A DNA stretch of 5,224 nt from assembly GCA_025936205.1 (NCBI GenBank), contig JAICTU010000579.1:1-5224 (forward strand), read 5' to 3'. This stretch comes from Polyangiaceae bacterium (GTDB taxonomy: Bacteria > Myxococcota > Polyangia > Polyangiales > Polyangiaceae). Made by a program: the position numbers and the translations under genes. Shown here in pieces: positions 1 through 5,224 of this stretch; position 1 is the stretch's first letter, and every line of letters starts with the position of its first letter. The notes under the pieces are model-generated. The model had not been told where the DNA came from. It saw nothing but the letters and a program-made list of their open reading frames with translations, and made no database searches.

Positions 1-3
1 ACT

Positions 4-20
4 CGCGCGCGCAGCGCGCG
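4..20. repeat. GC-only inverted repeat, 7-bp arms
   Basis: Positions 4-10 (CGCGCGC) and 14-20 (GCGCGCG) are perfect inverted copies separated by three bases. The stretch could form a strong hairpin, but no T-run follows on either strand, so it is not a typical intrinsic terminator. Alternating CG tracts also arise by chance in very GC-rich DNA, so a function is not established. Confidence 0.45.
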
Positions 21-49
21 CTCAAACACAGGGACCCCTCCCACGCGCG

Positions 50-68
50 AAAAAAGGGCGCCCCCCTC
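50..68 (-). terminator. Possible weak intrinsic terminator
   Basis: Read on the minus strand, a G-run (66-61) is followed by C-G, then CCC (58-56), then six T (55-50). A short stem of about 4-5 bp with a 5-nt loop can be drawn directly before the T-run. It lies downstream of the minus-strand gene row, where a terminator would be expected. The stem is short and the site is about 330 nt beyond the esterase stop, so this is only a candidate. Confidence 0.25.
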
Positions 69-119
69 CCCGACGGCTCAACGCTGATCAGGTGAGCTGA
101 GCGTCTGTGAGCGAGCGGT

Positions 120-136
120 ATCCGCGCCGCGCGGAT
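120..136. repeat. Perfect 7-bp inverted repeat, 3-nt loop
   Basis: ATCCGCG (120-126) and CGCGGAT (130-136) are exact inverted copies around CCG. The element lies in non-coding DNA. No T-run follows, so a terminator is unlikely. It could be a hairpin in a transcript or a binding site for a dimeric protein, but nothing else in the sequence decides this. Confidence 0.4.
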
Positions 137-187
137 CCATTGCCATGAAGCGCGTGACAGCGCCGCCGGCAGGAGAGCGACGGCTGC

Positions 188-199
188 GCCCACGTGGGC
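188..199. repeat. 12-bp perfect palindrome GCCCACGTGGGC
   Basis: The 12 bases are fully self-complementary, with CACGTG at the centre. It sits one base before the stop codon of the doubtful small minus-strand ORF. A palindrome without a loop suits a dimeric DNA-binding protein better than an RNA hairpin, but a single copy in GC-rich DNA may be chance. Confidence 0.35.
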
Positions 200-200
200 A

Positions 201-413
201 TCACTCGCTCGACTCGAAGTAGGATTCGAACTGCGACGGGAAGCTCTGGACGGATGGAACCGGCGCGGTTGGCATAGCTCCGCCCGACTGTGGAATCGCG
301 GGCGGAGCCACATTTTGCGGTTCGTTGGATGGCTTCAACTGCACCGCCATCAGCGGCGGCGAATCACGCTCGGCGTGTCGGTGAGCAGCGCCTGCCTCAG
401 CGCGTCGCTTCAA
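201..413 (-). CDS. Doubtful small ORF overlapping the esterase 3' end
   Basis: This open frame runs 70 codons from a TTG at 413-411, or 49 codons from an ATG at 350-348, to a TGA at 203-201. It overlaps the last 17 nt of the esterase gene and is in the +1 frame relative to it. The part after the ATG is rich in Pro, Ser, Gln and Ala and ends in an acidic Phe/Ser/Glu tail. About three quarters of its third codon positions are G or C, mildly coding-like. There is no Shine-Dalgarno before either start, no recognisable domain and no signal peptide. It may be a small protein, the remnant of a C-terminal tail, or chance. I do not recognise it and would not rely on it. Confidence 0.22.
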   Translation of the reverse strand: MKRRAEAGAAHRHAERDSPPLMAVQLKPSNEPQNVAPPAIPQSGGAMPTAPVPSVQSFPSQFESYFESSE

Positions 414-1596
414 AGAACGAGAAGATCTGATTATTCGCGAAGCAGGGCCAGCCGTGGTTCGTGGGATTGCCGTCCTGAAGGTAATTCGGGTCGTTGTGGT
501 TGCAGAACAGCGTGGTCGCCGCGCAGCCGTTGTACGAGACGCAGCCCGGGTTGACCGTGGCCTGGTTCGCGATCGAGCTGCAGGTGCCGATATTGACTTG
601 CGTGGTACCGCCGCTGCACTGGTTGGCCTTGGTGTACTGCGTGATGTCCTGCGCGCCGTTCAGGTCGTTCTGACGCTCCTGATCCATCAGGCCGTGAATC
701 AACATTGTTGGCACGGGCGTCCACGATGGGTTGTTCAAGTTGTTCGATGACACCGGGACGACCGCGGCAAAGCGGCTCTCCCGCGCGCGGCTGTCACCTA
801 GCATGCCGGCGATGAACTGCGCTCCAGAGCTGTGGCCCATGGCAAAGATGTGCGACGTGTCAATACAGCGCTCTGCAAGAACCTGCGTGATCACGCGTTG
901 GAACCGCGGGTAATCGGTGCCCAGATCCCAGGCAGTGCCCTGGCTCTTCACGAACGCCATCACGTAGTTGTTCTCCAGCACGGTGCCGGGCGTACGTGAA
1001 TCGACCGTGCGCATTTCCGCATTGGTTCGATTGGCACCATGGAACGCAAACACGATCGGAAACGGCTTGCTCCCATCATACCCCTGCGGGAACGTCAGGA
1101 TCGTATTGGGGTCGGCGATCGTCGTCGGGTTCGCCGGCATGCCCTGCGACACTCCGCAGCCCGCGCTCGCCGTGCCCGCCGCGGGGGTCGGGTTCGGTGC
1201 CGGCTGCATCGGCGCCGGTTGCATCGGCTGCTGCATCTGCTGATCGGTGGGCTGCGCCGGTTGCGTCGGCTGCTGGGTGTTGGTCCCCGGATTGGCGGGG
1301 GGCGTCGCATTCGTGCCGCTGGTCGGCGTCGGCGCGAGCTGGTTCACCTGGGTCGATTCGCTGTTGGGCGCAGCCGCGCCCGTCGGCGCAGGCGCAGCGC
1401 CCATGGTGTTCGTCGCCGGAGCCGTGGTGGTCCCGGAGCCCTGGAAGGCCGGCAGGGAGGCAGTGTTGTTTTCCGAGCCGCTGTCGGGCTCCGAGGAGCA
1501 GGCAGCAGCGGCGAGGGACAAGAAGAGAAAGGCACCCGAGCGCAGGGGATGATTCACGGTGCCATGGTATCCAAGGGCCGGCAGAGGGTCATCCAT
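397..1596 (-). CDS. Secreted lipoprotein esterase, PHB depolymerase/feruloyl esterase type
   Basis: Predicted alpha/beta hydrolase of the esterase group that includes polyhydroxybutyrate depolymerases and feruloyl/acetylxylan esterases, acting outside the cytoplasm. Residues 17-33 form a short signal peptide ending in Cys33, a likely lipidation site although -3 is Ala rather than Leu. Residues 36-145 are a low-complexity Pro/Thr/Gln/Asn/Ala tether. The catalytic domain spans about 147-399. It shows an oxyanion-type HG (186-187), the nucleophile elbow GHSSG with Ser256, a probable acid Asp305 in HGLMD, and His381 in NHGWPCF, so the triad looks complete. Eight Cys in this domain suggest disulfides, fitting export. 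The start is uncertain. ATG at 1596 gives an acidic N-terminus unusual for a signal peptide. GTG at 1557 gives MNHPLRSG and a more typical 19-residue signal. Neither has a strong Shine-Dalgarno. The gene follows the GNAT by 57 nt (96 from the GTG). The fold is confident; the substrate (polyester, plant ester or other) cannot be told. Confidence 0.85.
   Translation of the reverse strand: MDDPLPALGYHGTVNHPLRSGAFLFLSLAAAACSSEPDSGSENNTASLPAFQGSGTTTAPATNTMGAAPAPTGAAAPNSESTQVNQLAPTPTSGTNATPPANPGTNTQQPTQPAQPTDQQMQQPMQPAPMQPAPNPTPAAGTASAGCGVSQGMPANPTTIADPNTILTFPQGYDGSKPFPIVFAFHGANRTNAEMRTVDSRTPGTVLENNYVMAFVKSQGTAWDLGTDYPRFQRVITQVLAERCIDTSHIFAMGHSSGAQFIAGMLGDSRARESRFAAVVPVSSNNLNNPSWTPVPTMLIHGLMDQERQNDLNGAQDITQYTKANQCSGGTTQVNIGTCSSIANQATVNPGCVSYNGCAATTLFCNHNDPNYLQDGNPTNHGWPCFANNQIFSFFEATR
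1195..1224 (-). repeat. Two 15-bp tandem units encoding MQPAP in the esterase tether
   Basis: Bases 1195-1209 and 1210-1224 match at 13 of 15 positions and encode MQPAP twice (residues 125-134). They lie inside the Pro/Gln-rich tether, where surrounding codons also give Gln/Pro-rich text. Such linkers grow and shrink by slippage, so the repeat reflects linker evolution rather than a separate element. Confidence 0.6.
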
Positions 1597-1653
1597 TCTC
1601 GATGAAACACCCTTGCTGCCTGCACAGCGCCGCCGTGCGGCTTCCGGGTGCTG

Positions 1654-2241
1654 TTACGCGTCGGGTAGAATTCTTGCGCTAGGCTCCCAATTCCATCCCA
1701 AAATGACCCAATCGTCGACGCTGTCTCGATAGCGGTGCAGGGGCTCGAAGCCCACGCGCTCGTGGGCGCGCAAGGAGCGGGGGTTGCGCTGCGAGACTTC
1801 GGTCAGCAGCAGCTCGAAGCGGTCGCGGTAGTGATCGCGGTGGCCTCGATAGAGCGCATCAAACACGCCCTGGCCGCGGAAGGGCTTGGCCACGCACACC
1901 TGGCCCATCACGTAGAAGCGCGTCTCGGGCAGCGGGCGTCCGCGCCAGGAGAGTGTCTCGAAGAGCTGGAACATGGGCTCCAGGATCGGCACATCGGCGC
2001 GCGCTTCGACGCGCATGGTGAGAGCGTAGCCGGCGAGCCCATCGTCGCTTCGGGCCACGATGCTCGGCGCGAGCTCGTGCATGCGCCGCAGGGTTTCGAG
2101 GTCGTGCACGGCGGTGAGGAAGCCCTGCGCGTTCGCCTCGTCGGCGCTGACGTTCGCCGCCAGGTTGGCGCGTTGCAGGGCGAGGATTTGCTCGAGCTCG
2201 GCAGGTCCTCGCACGGTGCCCACCGTCCATGGCGATTTCAT
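1654..2241 (-). CDS. GNAT-family N-acetyltransferase
   Basis: A 195-residue cytoplasmic protein with no signal peptide, predicted to transfer an acyl group, usually acetyl from acetyl-CoA, to an amine. The acetyl-CoA binding motif A is visible as QVCVAKPFRGQGVFDALY (residues 114-131), with the R/Q-x-x-G-x-G/A signature at 119-126 region (RGQGV at 122-126). Motif B follows as NPRSLRAHERVGFE (153-166), typical of GNAT enzymes. The N-terminal part (14-60) is helical in character and probably shapes the acceptor site. The ATG at 2241 is chosen because GAGG at 2253-2250 stands 8 nt before it and the domain begins at once. The frame stays open further upstream, but that part lies inside the preceding gene and reads as Arg/Ser-rich shadow text. 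The gene begins 10 nt after the propeller lipoprotein stop, so the two are probably translated together. The acceptor (small molecule, peptide or protein) is unknown. Family assignment is secure; the role in this cluster is not. Confidence 0.9.
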   Translation of the reverse strand: MKSPWTVGTVRGPAELEQILALQRANLAANVSADEANAQGFLTAVHDLETLRRMHELAPSIVARSDDGLAGYALTMRVEARADVPILEPMFQLFETLSWRGRPLPETRFYVMGQVCVAKPFRGQGVFDALYRGHRDHYRDRFELLLTEVSQRNPRSLRAHERVGFEPLHRYRDSVDDWVILGWNWEPSARILPDA

Positions 2242-2249
2242 CGTCGGAG

Positions 2250-2253
2250 CCTC
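2250..2253 (-). promoter_or_regulatory. Shine-Dalgarno GAGG of the GNAT gene
   Basis: On the minus strand the text reads TGAGG, then 8 nt, then ATG. GAGG overlaps the TGA stop (2254-2252) of the upstream propeller gene, so a terminating ribosome is placed on the next start. This fixes the GNAT start at 2241 and suggests coupled translation. Confidence 0.65.
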
Positions 2254-3301
2254 ACTCGAGGGCGGGGACGCTCGCGCCCTTGTGCAGCAGCCAGCCGTCG
2301 ACCAGGGGCTCGACGAGGACCTGCCCCCCGACGGCCCAGACACCGCCGTCCGGATCCACCCAGACCGAGTGCAGCGAACGATTGTCGGCATCCGGCGGCA
2401 AGCCGGTGTCTTCCGTGCGCCAGCCCGTCGCGTCGCGCCGTGCGATGTAGCCAAACTGCCCGACGGCGTAACCGCCCTGGTCGGTCAGGCACACGCCGAC
2501 CAGACCCTGGCTGCCCTGGGGGCTCTGGTTTTCCCAGGGCGCGCCCGCAGGCGCGGAGATGTCGCGCTCCAGGATCAGGCCGGAGCCGTAGCCGCCCACG
2601 GCCGCGAAGCGTTGCGAGTTGGCGTGTACGGTGAACAGGGATTCCGAGATGCCGATGAACGTCTGCGACAGCGCGGAGCCGTTCCAGTGCAACACCTTGC
2701 CCCCGGTGCCCACCAGCCACACGTCATCCGAGCCGTGCCCGAACACTTTCCAGAGCGCGTCGCTCGCCGCCAGCTGCGCGGGGAAGTCAGCGACCGGCTG
2801 CCAGCTGTCCCCGCCCGTGTTGCGCCACGCGAACGCGCCCTGCGCGCCCCCCTGCGCGCCGCCGACCGCCCACAGATCGTCGGGCGCCGAACCCCAGATT
2901 CCGAACACCGTGCCGGTGCCCGGGGTCTGCATGCGGGTGAAGGCACCGTCCTGGTAGCGCAAGATCGTGCCGCCGACGCCGCCCAGATACACGGGGCCCG
3001 ATTCGAAGCCGAAGGCCCACCACAGGTCTCCGTTCTGTCCCGTCGGCAAGCGTTGCCAGCTCGCGCCGTCGAAATGCAAAACCAGCGGCCCGTGGCCGTC
3101 CCGGGCATCGGAGCCCGCCGCCCACACGTCGCTGGCGCTCGTGCCCCACACCGAGAGCAGCGCGGAGTCGAGGTGCGGCTCGACCATCTGCCACGCGGGG
3201 GACGCGGCCTGCTGCGAGCCGCCGCAGGCGGCCACCAGCGCTGCGCTGCCGAAAGCAAACAGCAGCGCCGGGAGCGACGCCGTGCAGAGCGACCTCTTCA
3301 T
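2252..3301 (-). CDS. Predicted seven-bladed beta-propeller lipoprotein
   Basis: A 349-residue exported protein. Residues 1-26 are a lipoprotein signal peptide with Lys2-Arg3, a hydrophobic core and the lipobox VAAC, giving Cys26 as lipid anchor. The rest consists of repeats of the form 'L..VWG.s..DVWAVG....VLH.dG..W', starting near residues 49, 94, 132, 184, 222, 267 and 310. That makes seven, which matches a closed seven-bladed propeller. The clearest copies are LSVWGTSASDVWAAG (49-63) and VFGIWGSAPDDLWAVGG (132-148). Later blades are more degenerate. Proteins of this style are common in myxobacteria as uncharacterised surface or periplasmic lipoproteins, often labelled glycosyl hydrolase or BNR-like. 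I see no catalytic residues, so binding or scaffolding is more likely than enzymatic action. The ATG at 3301 lies 13 nt after the NHL lipoprotein stop, with a weak GGGA 5 nt before it. It is co-oriented and probably co-transcribed with its neighbours. Confidence 0.85.
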   Translation of the reverse strand: MKRSLCTASLPALLFAFGSAALVAACGGSQQAASPAWQMVEPHLDSALLSVWGTSASDVWAAGSDARDGHGPLVLHFDGASWQRLPTGQNGDLWWAFGFESGPVYLGGVGGTILRYQDGAFTRMQTPGTGTVFGIWGSAPDDLWAVGGAQGGAQGAFAWRNTGGDSWQPVADFPAQLAASDALWKVFGHGSDDVWLVGTGGKVLHWNGSALSQTFIGISESLFTVHANSQRFAAVGGYGSGLILERDISAPAGAPWENQSPQGSQGLVGVCLTDQGGYAVGQFGYIARRDATGWRTEDTGLPPDADNRSLHSVWVDPDGGVWAVGGQVLVEPLVDGWLLHKGASVPALE

Positions 3302-3314
3302 GCCGATCCCGCGC

Positions 3315-4625
3315 TCAATAATACAGGCGCACCGAACGGATGCGGTTGTTGCCGGTGTCGCTGATGATCAGCGTCTTGCCCACGAGCTCGATGCCATAGG
3401 GACGGCGCAGGAGCGCCTGCGTGGGGGAACCGCCATCACCGGTGTCACCCGCGACGCCGCATTGCCCGACCACGGTGGCGATGGTGCCTTCGCTGTCGAT
3501 GCTGCGCACGCAGTGGTTATACGTGTCGGTGAAGTAGAGCGTGCCTTCGGGACCGAAGGCGAGGTCGACGGGGTTGTTCAGCTCGGCTTCGCTCGCAGGG
3601 CCGCCGTCGCCCGAATAGCCGCGTTGAGCGATCCCGTTCACCGGCGCGAGGCCCGCGATGCGGTGCACCATGCCGTCGGGATCGACGCGGCGGATCACGG
3701 AGTTGCCCGAGTCCGCGAAATAGAGCGAGCCGTTGGCGTCGTAGGCGATGCGCCCGCCGGGGTCGGCGCTCTGCCCGAAGGGCTGCGCGAGGCGCATGGT
3801 GGCCGCCGGCACATCGTCACCGTTGTAGCCGGGCGTGCAGGGGTTGGTGCAGGTCAGCGCCGGGTCGCCGCAGCTGTGCTTGCCCGAAGCGGAGCTGCCC
3901 ATGACGGGGCAAGCGACCGCCGCTTGGCCCTCGCCGCAAGCGCCAGGACCCGAGGGCGGCGGCGCGTCGATCACGCATTGCCCGTAGAGCGCGTGGATGT
4001 TGCCGGAGCCGTCGACGCTACGCAGCACCTGATTGGCCTGGTCCATGATCACCAGGTTGCCCTGCGGATCCCAGGCGATGCTCGTCGGCAGATCGAGCGA
4101 GGAGCTGACCGCGGGGCCATTGTCCCCCCAGTACGCCCGCCGCCCGTCTCCGCAGGTGTCGACGATTTCTCCGCTCGCCAGATCGAGCGTGCGGACCTTG
4201 CTGTTATGCCAGGCGGCGATCAGCAGCCGGCTCTCGTCCGGGCTGAACAGCATGGCGGTTGGATGATTGAAATCTCCGTTGGCCGGATCGTCGAGGTTGC
4301 CGCCCAGCTCTCCGCGGCCTGCGACGTGATAGATGGTGCCGTCTACGACCTTGCGGATCCGGTGATTGTTCCAGTCCAGCAGGTACATGCTGCCGTCCGA
4401 TGCGGTCAGCGTGTCCTGCGGAAACGACAGCATCGCCTCGGTCGCCGGACCATCATCTCCGGAGTAACCGTTGTGCTGGAAGTCGCCCGCCCCCACGATC
4501 GTGCACAGCACGCCGGGCGTCGTCGGGTCGCAGCCGCGCTCGTCGCCGCCGCAGCCAAGCGCCGCCGCGGCGCCCAGCGCGAGCCCCAGTGCCCCCCGCA
4601 GGGGCCCATCGAGCAGCTGTTTCAT
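3315..4625 (-). CDS. NHL-repeat beta-propeller lipoprotein with Cys-rich insert
   Basis: A 436-residue exported protein. Residues 1-25 form a signal peptide ending ALGC, with Cys25 the likely lipidated residue (-3 is Ala, less usual). After a short CDPTTPGVLC segment (32-41) come NHL-type repeats of about 50 residues with the pattern 'GYSGDGGPA.EA.L..P......G.LY..D..N..IR.V...G.I....G'. They start near 52, 119, 165, 266, 336 and 393, six in all, fitting a six-bladed propeller. Good examples are DWNNHRIRKV (84-93) and DTGNNRIRSV (423-432). Between the third and fourth repeats, residues 217-265 form an insertion with six Cys. NHL propellers usually bind protein, peptide or nucleic acid partners; here export points to an envelope or extracellular partner. 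The ATG overlaps the upstream stop as ATGA (4625-4622), and GAGGG at 4637-4633 is 7 nt before it, so the start is well supported and translation is likely coupled. The partner is unknown. Confidence 0.88.
   Translation of the reverse strand: MKQLLDGPLRGALGLALGAAAALGCGGDERGCDPTTPGVLCTIVGAGDFQHNGYSGDDGPATEAMLSFPQDTLTASDGSMYLLDWNNHRIRKVVDGTIYHVAGRGELGGNLDDPANGDFNHPTAMLFSPDESRLLIAAWHNSKVRTLDLASGEIVDTCGDGRRAYWGDNGPAVSSSLDLPTSIAWDPQGNLVIMDQANQVLRSVDGSGNIHALYGQCVIDAPPPSGPGACGEGQAAVACPVMGSSASGKHSCGDPALTCTNPCTPGYNGDDVPAATMRLAQPFGQSADPGGRIAYDANGSLYFADSGNSVIRRVDPDGMVHRIAGLAPVNGIAQRGYSGDGGPASEAELNNPVDLAFGPEGTLYFTDTYNHCVRSIDSEGTIATVVGQCGVAGDTGDGGSPTQALLRRPYGIELVGKTLIISDTGNNRIRSVRLYY
3585..3620 (-). repeat. 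NHL blade-head DNA module, copy in repeat 5 of the complete NHL gene
   Basis: These 36 bases encode GYSGDGGPASEA (residues 336-347). Related modules lie at 4434-4469 (repeat 1 of the same gene) and 4892-4927 (partial neighbour). All three encode the same blade head and are alike at the DNA level, though diverged at third positions. Confidence 0.55.
4434..4469 (-). repeat. NHL blade-head DNA module, copy in repeat 1 of the complete NHL gene
   Basis: It encodes GYSGDDGPATEA (residues 53-64). The second Asp replaces the Gly of the other two copies. It belongs with the modules at 3585-3620 and 4892-4927. Confidence 0.55.
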
Positions 4626-5224
4626 TGCTGAACCCTCAGGATGCGGCTGTTGCGCGTGTCGGAGATGAACAAGTTACCCTCCAGGTCGAAGTCGATGCCG
4701 AAGGGACGATACAGCCGGGTCTCGGTCGCTAGCTTGCCTTCTTCCTTGTCGAGGCCTTGCTCGCCGGTGCCGGCCACGGTGCGAATGCTGCCGTCGCTGG
4801 TGCTGATGGCGCGGATCGCGCTGTTGTAGGTATCGGCCACGTACACGTCGCCGTCGGGACCGATCTCCAGATCCTGGGGATGATAGAGCGTGGCTTCGGT
4901 GGCGGGACCGCCGTCACCCGAAAAGCCCGCTTCACCCGTGCCCGCGAAGGCGTCGATGATGCCGGTGTCGAGGTCGATCACGCGCACGCGGTTGGCGAGC
5001 GTGTCGGAGAAGTAGAGCTTGTTGCCTGCCAGCGCGATGCCGCCGGAGGGCTCGGGATTGGAGCCCGCTTCCAGGCTCAGGTTGGCCGCCTTGGCAGGGC
5101 CGCCGTCGCCTTGCACGCCGCCGTCGCCCTGCACGCCGCTGCCCGCGATCGTGTCGATGACACCCTTGCTGTCGATGCGCCGGATGCGGAAGTTCTGCTG
5201 GTCGACGATGTAGCGCTCACCCTG
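4622..5224 (-). CDS. NHL-repeat protein, C-terminal part (5' end outside the window)
   Basis: The frame is open from the window edge for 200 residues to a TGA at 4624-4622; the start is missing. The visible part starts inside a repeat (YIVDQQNFRIRRID, residues 5-18), then shows three more NHL repeats from about 33, 98 and 157. The best is GFSGDGGPATEA (100-111) followed by DVYVADTYNSAIRAI (126-140). The last repeat has a degenerate charged head (GLDKEEGKLATETR) but ends normally in SDTRNSRILRV. The protein is a close structural relative of the next gene, so the pair probably arose by duplication. By analogy it may also be an exported lipoprotein, but its N-terminus is not visible. Its stop overlaps the next ATG, indicating coupled translation. 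Residues 31-42 contain VQGDGG twice, from an 18-bp duplication. Any GTG inside the visible part, such as 5134, is too late to be the true start because the NHL pattern continues upstream of it. Confidence 0.88.
   Translation of the reverse strand, partial: QGERYIVDQQNFRIRRIDSKGVIDTIAGSGVQGDGGVQGDGGPAKAANLSLEAGSNPEPSGGIALAGNKLYFSDTLANRVRVIDLDTGIIDAFAGTGEAGFSGDGGPATEATLYHPQDLEIGPDGDVYVADTYNSAIRAISTSDGSIRTVAGTGEQGLDKEEGKLATETRLYRPFGIDFDLEGNLFISDTRNSRILRVQQ
4633..4637 (-). promoter_or_regulatory. Shine-Dalgarno GAGGG of the complete NHL gene
   Basis: GAGGG on the minus strand stands 7 nt before the ATG at 4625 and lies within the last codons of the upstream NHL gene. Together with the ATGA stop/start overlap it supports this start and translational coupling of the two NHL genes. 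Confidence 0.65.
4892..4927 (-). repeat. NHL blade-head DNA module in the partial NHL gene
   Basis: It encodes GFSGDGGPATEA (residues 100-111 of the visible part). It is related to the modules at 3585-3620 and 4434-4469 in the neighbouring gene, which supports a common origin of the two NHL genes. Confidence 0.55.
5099..5134 (-). repeat. 18-bp in-frame tandem duplication (VQGDGG twice)
   Basis: Bases 5099-5116 and 5117-5134 agree at 17 of 18 positions, differing only at 5111/5129. They encode the six residues VQGDGG in direct succession at the head of an NHL repeat, where other repeats carry the GDGG unit only once. The unit length is a multiple of three, so the frame is kept. Confidence 0.85.

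Noticed and set aside
1195..1300. CRISPR-like short repeats in the esterase linker
   Set aside because: The repeats are Pro/Gln codon repeats in frame with the protein and lack evenly spaced unique spacers.
1597..1653. Terminator between the GNAT and esterase genes
   Set aside because: Only a 4-bp GCCG/CGGC stem is visible and no T-run follows it, so transcription may continue into the esterase.
996..1682. Plus-strand open frame opposite the esterase tether
   Set aside because: Its composition (Ser/Pro/Arg/Cys-rich) mirrors the low-complexity linker codons on the other strand; no domain or Shine-Dalgarno supports it.
2242..2454. N-terminal extension of the GNAT up to 2454
   Set aside because: The extra 71 residues lie wholly within the propeller gene in another frame, are Arg/Ser-rich, and precede the well-placed ATG at 2241 with its GAGG site.
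2060..3364. Plus-strand open frame of 434 codons opposite the propeller gene and GNAT
   Set aside because: It spans several minus-strand genes and their junctions, is Arg/Ala-rich and shows no motif, whereas the minus strand encodes recognisable proteins.
2967..4631. Plus-strand open frame of 554 codons opposite the NHL lipoprotein
   Set aside because: Its product is a run of Ala/Arg/Val/Asp-rich text without domain or signal. Such long antisense frames are expected opposite genes with high G/C at third positions, and the minus strand carries clear NHL repeats.

Overview
The window is a GC-rich bacterial segment in which every convincing gene lies on the minus strand. Several traits suggest a myxobacterium or relative (Myxococcota, Polyangiales-like): very high G/C at third codon positions, short Cys-containing lipoprotein signal peptides, and beta-propeller proteins of the NHL and 'VWG..DVWAVG' types. 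This is a judgement from gene style, not a database match.

In transcription order (right to left) the layout is as follows. (1) 5224-4622 is the 3' part of an NHL-repeat protein whose start lies outside the window. (2) 4625-3315 is a complete NHL-repeat lipoprotein whose ATG overlaps the previous stop codon (ATGA). (3) 3301-2252 is a predicted seven-bladed propeller lipoprotein, 13 nt further on. (4) 2241-1654 is a GNAT-family acetyltransferase, 10 nt further on, with its Shine-Dalgarno overlapping the preceding stop. (5) 1596 (or 1557)-397 is a secreted lipoprotein esterase of the PHB-depolymerase/feruloyl-esterase type, with a long Pro/Thr/Gln/Asn-rich tether, after a gap of 57-96 nt. Genes 1-4 look like one transcript. 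The esterase may be read through from it or have its own promoter.

The left end (1-396) holds no convincing gene. It contains a doubtful small minus-strand ORF that overlaps the end of the esterase, one weak terminator-like element, two short perfect hairpins and a 12-bp palindrome.

Functionally the cluster is a row of envelope-anchored or exported beta-propellers (probable binding or scaffold surfaces), an extracellular alpha/beta hydrolase, and one cytoplasmic GNAT enzyme that stands out among them. No substrate or shared pathway can be read from the sequence. I see no CRISPR array, RNA gene, insertion sequence, phage gene or recognisable defence system. The most notable points are the tight coupling of successive propeller genes to a GNAT, a Cys-rich insertion in the NHL lipoprotein, and an in-frame 18-bp tandem duplication in the partial NHL gene.
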